Assembly: GCA_002011415.1 (NCBI GenBank)
Contig: MTNI01000155.1
Coordinates: 15,171 to 23,190, forward strand
Direction of reading: 5' to 3'
Source: Candidatus Acetothermia bacterium JdFR-47
Lineage (GTDB): Bacteria; Bipolaricaulota; Bipolaricaulia; Bipolaricaulales; Bipolaricaulaceae
DNA: 8,020 bases
Below are positions 1 through 8,020 of this stretch, one piece after another. Below the pieces are notes generated by a model. That model saw only the letters and a program-made list of their open reading frames with translations. It did no database searches and was not told where the DNA came from. A program made the translations under genes and the position numbers. Position 1 is the first letter of the stretch; each line of letters begins with the position of its first letter.

Positions 1-417
1 GGTTCCAAGCTCGTCGAGAAGCTGATCAACTACGTGATGTGGGACGGCAAGAAGTCCCTCGCCCGGCGCATCGTGTATCAGGCCTTCGATATCCTGGAGC
101 GGCGGGGGGAAGGGCCGGCCTTGGAGGTGTTCATCAAGGCTGTTCAGAACTGCATGCCCAAGCTGGAGGTCCGTTCCCGGCGCGTCGGTGGTGCCACCTA
201 TCAGGTGCCGTTCGAGGTGCCGGCCCACCGCCAGACCATGCTCGCCCTGAGGTGGATCGTGCAGGCCGCCCGTAACCGGTCCGAACGGACCATGCCGGAG
301 CGTCTGGCAGCCGAGATCGCCGACGCGGCACGGGGAGAGGGAGCGGCTTACCAGAAGAAGCTCGAGTCCCACCGCATGGCGGAGGCGAACCGGGCCTTCG
401 CGCACTACCGCTGGTGA
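1..417 (+). CDS. rpsG: 30S ribosomal protein S7, C-terminal part (5' end outside window)
   Basis: S7 is a primary binder of the 3' major domain of 16S rRNA. It organises the 30S head and lies next to the E-site tRNA and mRNA exit. The reading frame is open from base 1 and gives 138 residues, so only about the first 15-20 residues of a usual protein of about 156 are missing. Hallmarks seen are [12 protein letters not shown] near the start, [16 protein letters not shown] in the middle, the RW(I/L)V-AAR helix, and the highly conserved end [15 protein letters not shown] followed by TGA. It sits just upstream of fusA, as in the str operon, where rpsL would be expected further upstream. In E. coli S7 is the autogenous repressor of the str operon; whether that holds here cannot be seen. 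The identification is secure. Confidence 0.97.
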   Translation, partial: GSKLVEKLINYVMWDGKKSLARRIVYQAFDILERRGEGPALEVFIKAVQNCMPKLEVRSRRVGGATYQVPFEVPAHRQTMLALRWIVQAARNRSERTMPERLAAEIADAARGEGAAYQKKLESHRMAEANRAFAHYRW

Positions 418-432
418 TCCGTGGGCGGGCCG

Positions 433-2517
<2,085 letters not shown>

Positions 2518-2518
2518 T

Positions 2519-2827
2519 ATGGCAAGGGAAAAGATAAGAATAAAGCTGCAAAGCTACGATCACGAGCTCGTGGACACGGCCGTTCGGAAGATCGTGGAGA
2601 CGGCCAAGGCCACCCGTGCCAAGGTGGCTGGCCCCATCCCTCTTCCCACCGAGCGGCGCCTGTATACCGTGCTCCGGTCGCCGCACGTGGACAAGCGCTC
2701 CATGGAGCACTTCGAGCGCAAGATCCACCGGCGGCTGATCGACATCCGGGAGCCGACTTCCGAGACGATAAACGCCCTCATGGAAGTGGAGCTCCCCACT
2801 GGGATTGACATCGAGATCAAGCTCTAG
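2519..2827 (+). CDS. rpsJ: 30S ribosomal protein S10 (NusE)
   Basis: S10 is a 30S head protein and, as NusE, a transcription antitermination factor that bridges RNA polymerase-bound NusG and NusB. It has 102 residues, the usual length. Conserved blocks are [15 protein letters not shown] at the start, [27 protein letters not shown] in the long-loop region, RRLIDI, and the end [14 protein letters not shown] follows the fusA TAA after a single base; the likely ribosome site is AGGGG at 2506-2510, 8 bases before the start. It opens the S10 gene block, yet no tuf gene and no intergenic leader precede it, so it must be read through from fusA or from a promoter inside fusA. The first 15 codons are AT-richer than their surroundings, which would favour an unstructured start. 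Confidence 0.97.
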   Translation: MAREKIRIKLQSYDHELVDTAVRKIVETAKATRAKVAGPIPLPTERRLYTVLRSPHVDKRSMEHFERKIHRRLIDIREPTSETINALMEVELPTGIDIEIKL

Positions 2828-2832
2828 GGGGA
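2826..2832 (+). promoter_or_regulatory. Ribosome binding site that decides the rplC start
   Basis: AGGGGGA lies 5 bases before ATG 2838 and overlaps the rpsJ TAG stop. The rplC frame stays open further upstream into rpsJ, but only the 2838 start has both a well-placed Shine-Dalgarno site and the family-typical short lead-in to LGKKVGMTQ. Confidence 0.7.
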
Positions 2833-2837
2833 TTGCC

Positions 2838-3461
2838 ATGGCGCTGGCTTTGCTCGGGAAAAAGGTAGGCATGACGCAATGGTTCGACGGCGAGGGACGG
2901 GCTGTGGCGGCTACTGTCGTCCAGGTGGAGCCGTCGGTGGTAGTACAGGTGAAGCGGCCGAAGTCGGACGGGTACGCGGCGATCCAGCTTGGCTACGGGG
3001 AAACTAAGGAGAGCCGCCTTACCAAGCCCCTGCTCGGCCACTTCCGCAAGGCGGGCGTGGCGGTGCGCCGCAAGCTCTACGAGGTCCGGGTGGACGACCC
3101 GGACGCCTTCGAGGTGGGGCAAGAGCTAGGGATAGAGGTGTTCTCCGAGGGCGAGCTGGTCGACGTGACCGGAACCTCCAAGGGCCACGGTTTTCAGGGT
3201 ACCATCAAGCGGTGGGGGTTTAGCTACCGTCCCAAGTCCCATGGTCACAAGCTCATTCGCCGCCCTGGAACCTCCGGCCCCATGGGACTACGGAAGGTCG
3301 TGAAGGGCAAGAAGATGCCCGGCCACTACGGCACGGAGACGGTGACCGTACGCAACCTCGAGATACTGAAGGTGGACAAGGAACGGGGACTGCTCGTTCT
3401 GCGCGGGTCCGTTCCCGGACCGCGTAAAGGGATCTTGAAGATAAGGAAGCACGATGCCTAA
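2838..3461 (+). CDS. rplC: 50S ribosomal protein L3
   Basis: L3 is an early-assembly 23S rRNA binder whose long extension reaches close to the peptidyl-transferase centre. ATG 2838 gives 207 residues, the normal length. Seen are LLGKKVGMTQWF (5-16), the motif GTSKGHGFQGTIKRWGF (112-128), and KGKKMPGHYG (157-165 region), followed by the VTVRNLEILKVD strand. The stretch between RRPG and KVVKGKK is TSGPMGLR. By eye this is one residue shorter than in E. coli, and it lacks a Gln matching the E. coli site methylated by PrmB. The TAA stop overlaps the first 8 bases of rplD. Family identity is certain; the loop comparison is from memory and needs an alignment. Confidence 0.97.
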   Translation: MALALLGKKVGMTQWFDGEGRAVAATVVQVEPSVVVQVKRPKSDGYAAIQLGYGETKESRLTKPLLGHFRKAGVAVRRKLYEVRVDDPDAFEVGQELGIEVFSEGELVDVTGTSKGHGFQGTIKRWGFSYRPKSHGHKLIRRPGTSGPMGLRKVVKGKKMPGHYGTETVTVRNLEILKVDKERGLLVLRGSVPGPRKGILKIRKHDA

Positions 3462-4095
3462 GGCAAAACTATATCGGTTCGACGCTTTGGACGCGGGGCC
3501 CGAAGAGGTAGAGGTCCCGGAGGCCCTGTTTGGAGGGCCTGTAAACCGGGACCTCTTGTATCGGGCGGTGCGGATATTCCTGCTCAACCAAAAGCAAGGG
3601 ACCGCTAAGGCCAAGACGCGGGGGGAGGTCGCGGGCGGTGGACGTAAGCCGTGGCGGCAGAAGGGAACGGGACGGGCCCGGCACGGCTCCATCCGTTCGC
3701 CCATCTGGCGTCATGGTGGGGTGACGTTCGGCCCCCGGCCGCGCAAGGTGCGGCTTTCCCTTCCCAAGAAAATGCGGCGCAAGGCCCTCATCTCGGCGCT
3801 CTCCGCTCGCTGTCAGGAGGGAGGGCTCCTGCTCATCGACCGCCTGGGCTTTGAGCGGCCTCGCACCAAGGACGGAATCGAGCTGCTCGCCAAGCTCTCC
3901 TGTCCTGAGAAGACGTTGATCGTGGTATCGCCTGACGAGTACCGGGTGGAGGTAACCAAGACGTTCTCCAACATACCCGGGGTGGCGTGTGTGCGCAGCG
4001 ATTTTCTTTCCCCCTACCATGTGATCGTCCACGACGGGCTCCTCATGACCCAGGGGGCAGTGGAGGCGCTCGCGGGGAGGTTGAGCGATGCCTGA
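3454..4095 (+). CDS. rplD: 50S ribosomal protein L4
   Basis: L4 binds 23S rRNA domain I, and its extended loop lines the constriction of the polypeptide exit tunnel opposite L22. In E. coli it also represses the S10 operon by attenuation and translation control. The protein has 213 residues, within the usual range. The loop is clear: GGGRKPWRQKGTGRARHGS (61-79), then IRSPIWRHGG, then FGPRPRK and the SLPKKMRRKALISALS helix. The C-terminal globular part (KTLIVVSPDE, SNIPGV) follows. ATG sits inside the end of rplC, with the 8-nt overlap ATGCCTAA, and AAGGA at 3443-3447 is 6 bases before it. No E. coli-style S10 leader exists here, so L4 feedback, if present, must use another site. Confidence 0.97.
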   Translation: MPKAKLYRFDALDAGPEEVEVPEALFGGPVNRDLLYRAVRIFLLNQKQGTAKAKTRGEVAGGGRKPWRQKGTGRARHGSIRSPIWRHGGVTFGPRPRKVRLSLPKKMRRKALISALSARCQEGGLLLIDRLGFERPRTKDGIELLAKLSCPEKTLIVVSPDEYRVEVTKTFSNIPGVACVRSDFLSPYHVIVHDGLLMTQGAVEALAGRLSDA

Positions 4096-4387
4096 GGGAA
4101 AGCTCTTTCCAGAGGACATCCTGCTCCGCCCGATCCTGACGGAGAAGTCGTGGCGGGAGATGGAGGAAGGCAAGTACACCTTTGAGGTCCATCCTCGCGC
4201 CACCAAGGTGGACATCCGCCACGCGGTGGAGGAGCTGTTTGGGGTCAAAGTCGAGGCGGTGTGGACGTTGCGCCGGCCGGGCAAGCCGCGCCGGACCCGG
4301 ATGGATCGGGGGTTCGGGCGGACCAAGGAGGAGAAGCGAGCTGTGGTCAAGCTCGCCCCCGGCCACAAGATAGACATCGTGGGGTGA
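4088..4387 (+). CDS. rplW: 50S ribosomal protein L23
   Basis: L23 lies at the exit of the nascent-peptide tunnel and is the docking site for trigger factor and SRP. It has 99 residues, typical of bacterial L23. Recognisable blocks are the start DILLRPILTEKSWREMEEGKYTF, HPRATKVDIRHAVEELFGVKV, the basic loop RRPGKPRRTRMDRGFGRT, and VVKLAPGHKIDIV at the end. The start overlaps the rplD stop by 8 nt (ATGCCTGA), and GGAGG at 4076-4080 is 7 bases upstream. TGA is followed after 5 bases by rplB. Confidence 0.97.
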   Translation: MPEGKLFPEDILLRPILTEKSWREMEEGKYTFEVHPRATKVDIRHAVEELFGVKVEAVWTLRRPGKPRRTRMDRGFGRTKEEKRAVVKLAPGHKIDIVG

Positions 4388-4392
4388 GATAG

Positions 4393-5220
4393 ATGGGGCT
4401 AAAGAAAACGAATCCAGTTACGCCAGGGTTGAGGCATGCGGTGCTTCCGGATTTCTCGGAGCTCACCAAGAAGCCTCCGGAGAAGTCCCTGCTTGTCCCG
4501 CTGAAGAAGCACGCGGGGCGCAATAGCCAGGGTCGGATCACCGCTCGCCATCGAGGCGGTGGACATAAGCGCCGCTACCGGATCATCGACTTCGCTCGCG
4601 ACAAGCAGGGGGTCCCGGCCAAGGTGGTCTCGATAGAGTACGACCCCAACCGGTCGGCGTGGATCACCTTGCTCCACTACGCCGATGGGGAAAAGCGCTA
4701 CATCTTGGCGCCGGTGGAGCTCAAGGTGGGGGATGTGGTGGAGGCCGGCGAGAACGCCGAGCCCCGCCCTGGGAATGCCCTCCCCCTGCGCAAGATCCCC
4801 GTAGGCAGCTTCATCCACAACCTGGAGCTCACCCCTGGGTCCAAGGGCAAGATCGCTCGGGCCGCGGGGACGGCGGCGCAGCTCCTCGGCCGCGAGGAGG
4901 ATCGGGCGGTGGTGCGCCTTCCCTCGGGCGAGGTAAGGCTGTTCCACATCGAGTGCATGGCCACCATCGGCCGGGTGTCTAACCCCGACCACAAGAACAT
5001 CCGTCACGGCAAGGCCGGGCGGGTACGGCACCTCGGGCGCAGGCCGCGGGTGCGCGGGGTGGCCATGAACGCTGTGGACCACCCGCACGGGGGCGGTGAA
5101 GGCCGCACCGGTGAGGGAGGCCCGGCGAAGTCGGTGTGGGGTTGGCTTACCAAGGGCGGGCGCAAGACGCGCAAGCGCCGTAAGCCCAGCGACGCCCTGA
5201 TCCTCAAGAGGAGGAAGTAA
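4393..5220 (+). CDS. rplB: 50S ribosomal protein L2
   Basis: L2 is among the most conserved ribosomal proteins. It is needed for subunit association and sits near the peptidyl-transferase centre. Its 275 residues match the usual 273-277. The N-terminal block [11 protein letters not shown] is followed by the RNA-binding core with [40 protein letters not shown] and [13 protein letters not shown]. The C-terminal block holds [17 protein letters not shown], with His230 and His232 in the functionally important HPH motif, and a very basic tail ([13 protein letters not shown]...LKRRK). GGGGTGA at 4381-4387 is 5 bases before ATG. The TAA shares its last A with the rpsS ATG (TAATG), and an AGGAGG at 5209-5214 inside the rplB tail serves the next gene. 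Confidence 0.98.
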   Translation: MGLKKTNPVTPGLRHAVLPDFSELTKKPPEKSLLVPLKKHAGRNSQGRITARHRGGGHKRRYRIIDFARDKQGVPAKVVSIEYDPNRSAWITLLHYADGEKRYILAPVELKVGDVVEAGENAEPRPGNALPLRKIPVGSFIHNLELTPGSKGKIARAAGTAAQLLGREEDRAVVRLPSGEVRLFHIECMATIGRVSNPDHKNIRHGKAGRVRHLGRRPRVRGVAMNAVDHPHGGGEGRTGEGGPAKSVWGWLTKGGRKTRKRRKPSDALILKRRK

Positions 5221-5501
5221 TGGGTCGTTCCAAGAAGAAGGGGCCTTACGTACACCCCAAGCTCCTCAAAAAGGTGGAGCGCGCCAAGCGCGGCGAGATC
5301 TCCGAGATCCGCACTTGGTCGCGGGCCTCGATGATCATCCCCGAGATGGTGGGGCTCACCATCAAGGTGCACAACGGGCGCTCGTTCGTGCCCGTTCGCA
5401 TCACCGAGGCAATGATCGGTCATCGCTTGGGGGAGTTCGCCCCTACGCGGACCTTCCGGGGCCACGGCGGCACTCGGAAGAAGGCCCCGACGCCGAAGTG
5501 A
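5220..5501 (+). CDS. rpsS: 30S ribosomal protein S19
   Basis: S19 is a 30S head protein that pairs with S13 and contacts the A-site region and the intersubunit bridge to the 50S central protuberance. It has 93 residues, the normal length. Motifs are [18 protein letters not shown] at the start, [26 protein letters not shown], and the signature [18 protein letters not shown]. The start overlaps the rplB stop by one base (TAATG), with AGGAGG at 5209-5214 at 5-base spacing, a strong arrangement for coupling to L2 translation. After its TGA comes the largest gap in the window, only 13 bases. Confidence 0.97.
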   Translation: MGRSKKKGPYVHPKLLKKVERAKRGEISEIRTWSRASMIIPEMVGLTIKVHNGRSFVPVRITEAMIGHRLGEFAPTRTFRGHGGTRKKAPTPK

Positions 5502-5514
5502 TCGAGGTGAGAAG

Positions 5515-5856
5515 ATGAGGGAGGCGATTGCGCGGGTGCGGTTTGTGCGGGTTTCGCCCCTCAAGGCGCGGCTCGTGATCAACGAGATCCGGGGTAAGCC
5601 AGTGGCCGAGGCCCAGCGGATCCTCGCTTTCTCTCCCAAGAAAGCGGCACGGATCATCCGCAAGGTGCTCGACTCCGCTGTGGCCAATGCCCAGCATAAT
5701 TTCGAAATGGATCCGGACCGGCTCTGGGTGGTCAAGGCGTACGTGGATGAGGGGCCGCGGATGAAGCGGCTCAAGCCCAGGGCTTTCGGTCGGGCGGACA
5801 TCATAAGGCGTCGGCTTTCCCACATCACCGTCGTGGTAGCCGAGAGGGAGGACTGA
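5515..5856 (+). CDS. rplV: 50S ribosomal protein L22
   Basis: L22 contacts all six 23S rRNA domains, and its long beta-hairpin forms one wall of the exit-tunnel constriction with L4. It has 113 residues. Seen are [20 protein letters not shown] (10-28), [24 protein letters not shown] (39-62), and the hairpin region [21 protein letters not shown] (75-95) leading to SHITVVVAE (102-110). GAGGTGA at 5504-5510 is 4 bases before ATG and matches the extended anti-SD. The TGA shares one base with the rpsC ATG (TGATG). The order S19-L22-S3 is the standard S10-operon order. Confidence 0.97.
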   Translation: MREAIARVRFVRVSPLKARLVINEIRGKPVAEAQRILAFSPKKAARIIRKVLDSAVANAQHNFEMDPDRLWVVKAYVDEGPRMKRLKPRAFGRADIIRRRLSHITVVVAERED

Positions 5857-6515
5857 TGGGCCAGAAGACGCATCCGGTCGGCTTCCGAATCGGGGTGTTA
5901 AGGAAGTGGCGCTCCAATTGGTTTGCGCCCGACAGTAAGGTCCCGGAGTATGTGGCCGAGGACCGGCGGATTCGGGAGTACATCAAGAAGAACTATCGCG
6001 GCGCCGGCATCGCCGAGGTGCTGATCGAACGGGCTGTGGAGGACCGGGTTTCGGTGACCATCCGAGCGGCGCGGCCGGGGATCGTGATCGGGCGGGGGGG
6101 CTCCGAGATCGAGCGCTTGCAAGAGGAGCTTTCCAAGATGACCGGTCGCCAGGTCCGCATCGGGGTGATGGAGGTGGAGCGGCCGGAGCTCGAGGCGCCA
6201 CTCGTGGCCCAGGACGTGGCCTTCCAGATCGAGAACCGCATCAACCCCTATCGGGCAATGAAGGAGACGATCCGCAGGGTGATGGCGGCCGGGGCTCAGG
6301 GGGTCAAGATCCGCATCTCCGGGCGCCTTGGGGGCGCGGACATCGCGCGCTCGGTGGAGATGAAGCAGGGGCGGGTTCCCCTGCAGACCCTGCGGGCGGA
6401 TGTGGATTACGGCCTGGCTGAGGCCATGACCAAGTACGGGGTCATCGGGGTCAAGGCGTGGGTGTTCCGGGGCGAGGTTTGGTCCCCGGGGGAGCACAAC
6501 CGCGAGGTGAGCTAG
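5856..6515 (+). CDS. rpsC: 30S ribosomal protein S3
   Basis: S3 lines the mRNA entry channel and, with S4 and S5, takes part in the ribosome's mRNA helicase activity. It has 219 residues, slightly shorter than E. coli S3 (233) because the C-terminal tail is short. The start GQKTHPVGFRIGV, the KH-domain motif GIVIGRGGSEIERL with GRGG at 79-82, and SGRLGGADIARS, GRVPLQTLRADVDYG, YGVIGVKAWVFRGE are all typical. At the position of the E. coli helicase residues R131, R132 and K135 the sequence reads Y132-R133-A-M-K136, so the first Arg is Tyr. GGAGG at 5847-5851 is 4 bases before ATG. The TAG stop abuts the rplP ATG with no gap. Confidence 0.97.
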   Translation: MGQKTHPVGFRIGVLRKWRSNWFAPDSKVPEYVAEDRRIREYIKKNYRGAGIAEVLIERAVEDRVSVTIRAARPGIVIGRGGSEIERLQEELSKMTGRQVRIGVMEVERPELEAPLVAQDVAFQIENRINPYRAMKETIRRVMAAGAQGVKIRISGRLGGADIARSVEMKQGRVPLQTLRADVDYGLAEAMTKYGVIGVKAWVFRGEVWSPGEHNREVS

Positions 6516-6944
6516 ATGTCCCTGCTCTTTCCGAAACGCACGAAATATCGCAAGCAGCAGAAGGGGCGGATCAAGGGCAAGGCCACCCGGTGCACCGACG
6601 TGGTGTTCGGTGACTACGGGATTCAGGCCCTGGCCCCGGCGTGGATCACCCGCCAGCAGATCGAGGCGGCCAGGACGGCCCTTGCCCGGGCTACCCACCG
6701 GGGTAAGGTGTGGATCCGGATCTTCCCGGACAAGCCCATCACCCGTAAGCCCGCCGAGTCCCGGATGGGTAAAGGTAAGGGGAACGTGGAGAACTGGGTG
6801 GCCGTGGTGAAGCCGGGCACCATCATGTTCGAGTTCGCGGGGGTATCGGAACAGGAGGCGAAGCGCATTCACAAGATCGTCTCCTATAAGTTCCCCATCC
6901 CCACGCGGCTCAGGCGGCGGTTTCACCTAGGAGGTGAGCGATGA
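6516..6944 (+). CDS. rplP: 50S ribosomal protein L16
   Basis: L16 lies at the A-site side of the peptidyl-transferase centre and helps position aminoacyl-tRNA; it joins late in 50S assembly. It has 142 residues, near the usual 136-144. Visible are [20 protein letters not shown] (6-25), [22 protein letters not shown] (41-53), [27 protein letters not shown] (63-89) with Arg83 at the position of the Arg that E. coli hydroxylates, and [25 protein letters not shown] at 6504-6510 is 5 bases before ATG, inside the end of rpsC. The stop overlaps the rpmC start by 4 nt (ATGA). Confidence 0.97.
   Translation: MSLLFPKRTKYRKQQKGRIKGKATRCTDVVFGDYGIQALAPAWITRQQIEAARTALARATHRGKVWIRIFPDKPITRKPAESRMGKGKGNVENWVAVVKPGTIMFEFAGVSEQEAKRIHKIVSYKFPIPTRLRRRFHLGGER
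6928..6937 (+). promoter_or_regulatory. Very strong Shine-Dalgarno site for rpmC
   Basis: TAGGAGGTGA lies in the last codons of rplP, 3 bases before the rpmC ATG at 6941. It is a long match to the extended complement of the 16S rRNA 3' end and is the longest such site I see in the window. It sets the start of rpmC and couples it to rplP by the ATGA overlap. Confidence 0.7.
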
Positions 6945-7141
6945 AGGCGCGCGAGCTGCGGGAGCTCTCCGTGGAGGAGCTTGAGCAGCGGGTGCGCGAC
7001 TGGAAGCGCAAGCTCTTGAATCTGCGTTTCCAGCTCGCCTCCGGCCAGCTCCAGAACACGGCGGAGATAAAGAAGACAAAGCGTGATATCGCCCGAGCGC
7101 TTACGGTGCTGCGGGAACGCAAGGTGGGGCGCAATGCGTAA
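6941..7141 (+). CDS. rpmC: 50S ribosomal protein L29
   Basis: L29 is a small helical-hairpin protein at the tunnel exit, next to L23 and part of the platform for trigger factor and SRP. It has 66 residues, the normal length. The pattern [35 protein letters not shown], then [15 protein letters not shown] is that of the family. It overlaps rplP by 4 nt upstream and rpsQ by 8 nt downstream (ATGCGTAA). Confidence 0.96.
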   Translation: MKARELRELSVEELEQRVRDWKRKLLNLRFQLASGQLQNTAEIKKTKRDIARALTVLRERKVGRNA

Positions 7142-7379
7142 GCAAAGAATTGGCCGTGTGGTCAGCGACAGGATGCAGAAGACCATCGTGGTGGTGGAGG
7201 ACCGACTCGTCCAACACCCCCGCTACCGCAAGTACGTGCGCCGGCGCACCAAGTACTACGTGCACGATGAGAGGGAGCAGGCGCGAGTGGGGGACATAGT
7301 GCGCATCGAGGAGACGCGCCCGCTGTCGCGACTCAAGCGGTGGCGGCTGGTCGGGATCGTTAAGCGAGCGGAGGGTTAG
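7134..7379 (+). CDS. rpsQ: 30S ribosomal protein S17
   Basis: S17 is an OB-fold protein that binds the 5' and central 16S rRNA domains and is a primary assembly protein of the 30S body. ATG 7134 gives 81 residues. The frame is open further upstream to an ATG at 7083, but those extra 17 residues overlap rpmC and do not resemble S17, whose family starts near (M)RKxRxGxVVSD. Seen are [70 protein letters not shown] at 7122-7127 is 6 bases before this start. It overlaps rpmC by 8 nt. Confidence 0.96.
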   Translation: MRKQRIGRVVSDRMQKTIVVVEDRLVQHPRYRKYVRRRTKYYVHDEREQARVGDIVRIEETRPLSRLKRWRLVGIVKRAEG

Positions 7380-7381
7380 CC

Positions 7382-7744
7382 ATGATCCTTCCGGAGACGC
7401 GGCTCGTCGTAGCGGACAACACCGGAGTTAAGGAAGTGAAGTGTATTACGGTTCTGGGCAAGAGGCGCCGGGGGCAGATCGGTGATATCATTGTGGCCTC
7501 GGTGCAACGGCGTATCCCCACCTCGGATTTCGAGAAGGGGGACATCGTCCGGGGGGTGGTGGTGCGCACCCGGGCCGCTTATCGCCGGTCCGACGGGAGC
7601 ACGCTGCGCTTCGACGACAACGCCGTTGTGCTCGTGGACAAGAACTTTCAGCCCATCGGCACGCGGGTGTTCGGGCCGGTGGCGCGTGAGCTCCGGGAGC
7701 AAGGCATGATGCGGATCATCTCCCTGGCGCCTGAAGTGGTGTAG
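7382..7744 (+). CDS. rplN: 50S ribosomal protein L14
   Basis: L14 binds 23S rRNA at the subunit interface, forms intersubunit bridges with h14 of 16S rRNA, and is the binding site of the silencing factor RsfS. It has 120 residues, close to the usual 122. Recognisable are [60 protein letters not shown], and [28 protein letters not shown] at the end. GGAGG at 7370-7374 is 7 bases upstream, in the end of rpsQ, and only two bases separate the genes. In E. coli rplN begins the spc operon with its own promoter; here there is no intergenic space for one. Confidence 0.97.
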   Translation: MILPETRLVVADNTGVKEVKCITVLGKRRRGQIGDIIVASVQRRIPTSDFEKGDIVRGVVVRTRAAYRRSDGSTLRFDDNAVVLVDKNFQPIGTRVFGPVARELREQGMMRIISLAPEVV

Positions 7745-7748
7745 GAGG
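7742..7748 (+). promoter_or_regulatory. Ribosome binding site that decides the rplX start
   Basis: TAGGAGG includes the rplN TAG stop. Three in-frame start codons follow: ATG 7749, TTG 7752 and ATG 7755. Only ATG 7755 has the usual spacing (6 bases), whereas ATG 7749 touches the site directly. Confidence 0.65.
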
Positions 7749-7754
7749 ATGTTG

Positions 7755-8020
7755 ATGCGCAAGGTGAAGAAGGGGGACCGCGTCAAGGTGATCGCCGGGG
7801 ACGACCGGGGGAAGATCGGCAAGGTCATCCGGGTGTACCCCGAGCGGGAGCGGGTGTTGGTGGAAGGGGTGAACATCATCACCAAGCACCAGCGCCCCAC
7901 CCAGACTGTGCGTGAGCCCGGGATCATCAAGCGGGAGGCCCCGATCCATGTGTCCAACGTACGGGTGATCTGCCCCGAGTGCGGCGTCCCCACGCGAATT
8001 GGCTTCGCGTTCGTGGAGGG
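7755..8020 (+). CDS. rplX: 50S ribosomal protein L24, N-terminal part (3' end outside window)
   Basis: L24 is one of the two initiators of 50S assembly and sits near the tunnel exit. The window holds the first 88 residues; the usual length is about 100-115. The KOW domain is at the start (MRKVKKGDRVKVIAGDDRGKIGKVI), followed by RVLVEGVNIITKHQRPTQ, GIIKREAPIHVSNV and the C-terminal turn with CPEC (Cys73, Cys76) in VICPECGVPTRIG. One CxxC pair of this type occurs in many bacterial L24 proteins; no second pair is visible before the window ends. The start at 7755 is chosen for its spacing from TAGGAGG and fits the family N-terminus. rplE (L5) would be expected next. Confidence 0.95.
   Translation, partial: MRKVKKGDRVKVIAGDDRGKIGKVIRVYPERERVLVEGVNIITKHQRPTQTVREPGIIKREAPIHVSNVRVICPECGVPTRIGFAFVE

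Noticed and set aside
2805..2833. Perfect -35-like TTGACA at 2805-2810 near the end of rpsJ
   Set aside because: At 16-18 bp spacing the downstream bases are G-rich (around GGGGAT) with no -10 resemblance. The hexamer encodes Ile-Asp in the conserved C-terminus of S10, so it is explained by coding.
2805..2837. Upstream extension of rplC (11 extra residues from 2805)
   Set aside because: It overlaps the conserved C-terminus of S10, and AGGGGGA places the start at ATG 2838, matching the family N-terminus.
3469..4377. 302-residue open frame on the minus strand across rplD and rplW
   Set aside because: It is antisense to two conserved ribosomal genes with no motif or plausible ribosome site, and is best explained as a compositional artefact.
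5695..5700. CATAAT, a 5/6 match to the -10 box, inside rplV
   Set aside because: The hexamer 17 bp upstream is ACTCCG, not a -35 box, and there is no TGn extension. It lies in ordinary coding sequence for Gln-His-Asn.
5898..6926. 342-residue open frame on the minus strand across rpsC and rplP
   Set aside because: It spans two secure genes on the other strand, and its composition (Pro, His, Leu, Gly, Asp rich) is typical of the antisense of GC-rich ribosomal genes. No known motif is seen.
7083..7133. Upstream ATG extension of rpsQ (17 extra residues)
   Set aside because: The extra residues lie entirely inside rpmC, do not resemble S17, and the well-spaced AGGTGG precedes ATG 7134 instead.
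7971..7982. CxxC (CPEC) in L24 as a possible zinc site
   Set aside because: A single CxxC pair at this place is familiar in bacterial L24, and no second pair is visible in the available sequence, so no special metal-binding claim is made.

Overview
The window is a gap-free bacterial ribosomal-protein and translation-factor gene cluster, all on the + strand: the tail of rpsG (S7), then fusA (EF-G), rpsJ, rplC, rplD, rplW, rplB, rpsS, rplV, rpsC, rplP, rpmC, rpsQ, rplN, and the first part of rplX, which runs off the right edge. This is the end of the classical str operon joined directly to the S10 operon and the start of the spc operon. Only about 44 bases of the window lie between genes. Every junction is an overlap (1, 4 or 8 nt), an exact abutment, or a gap of at most 13 nt. 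No RNA gene, mobile element, CRISPR array, repeat array or terminator is visible.

Organism: the proteins are bacterial in type and in order. The DNA is clearly GC-rich by eye, and nearly every gene has a strong Shine-Dalgarno site (GGAGG, GAGGTGA). Two things are less usual. No tuf (EF-Tu) gene lies between fusA and rpsJ, and several proteins carry substitutions at positions that are well conserved elsewhere. The mix suggests a deep-branching or little-cultivated GC-rich lineage; Bipolaricaulota/Acetothermia-like or Chloroflexota-like bacteria are guesses only. I cannot assign a phylum from this window.

Layout: 1-417 end of S7; 433-2517 EF-G; 2519-5220 the first S10-operon block (S10, L3, L4, L23, L2); 5220-7379 the second block (S19, L22, S3, L16, L29, S17); 7382-8020 the start of the spc block (L14, L24). 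The genes build the core of both ribosomal subunits (polypeptide exit tunnel, peptidyl-transferase surroundings, 30S head and mRNA entry) and encode the translocase that moves tRNA and mRNA through the ribosome. The overlapping junctions imply strong translational coupling and balanced synthesis.

Regulation: there is no intergenic space for a promoter or an L4-type leader in front of rpsJ. A near-ideal sigma-70-type promoter does lie inside the fusA coding sequence: TTGGAA, a 17-bp spacer, then an extended -10 TGATATAAT at 2259-2267, about 250 bases before rpsJ. This is the best candidate for independent transcription of the S10 genes and the main non-coding observation here. I found no evidence of a wholly new biological system; the points of interest are the str-S10 fusion without tuf, the buried promoter, a repeated 8-nt gene-overlap motif, and unusual residues in EF-G, S3 and L3.
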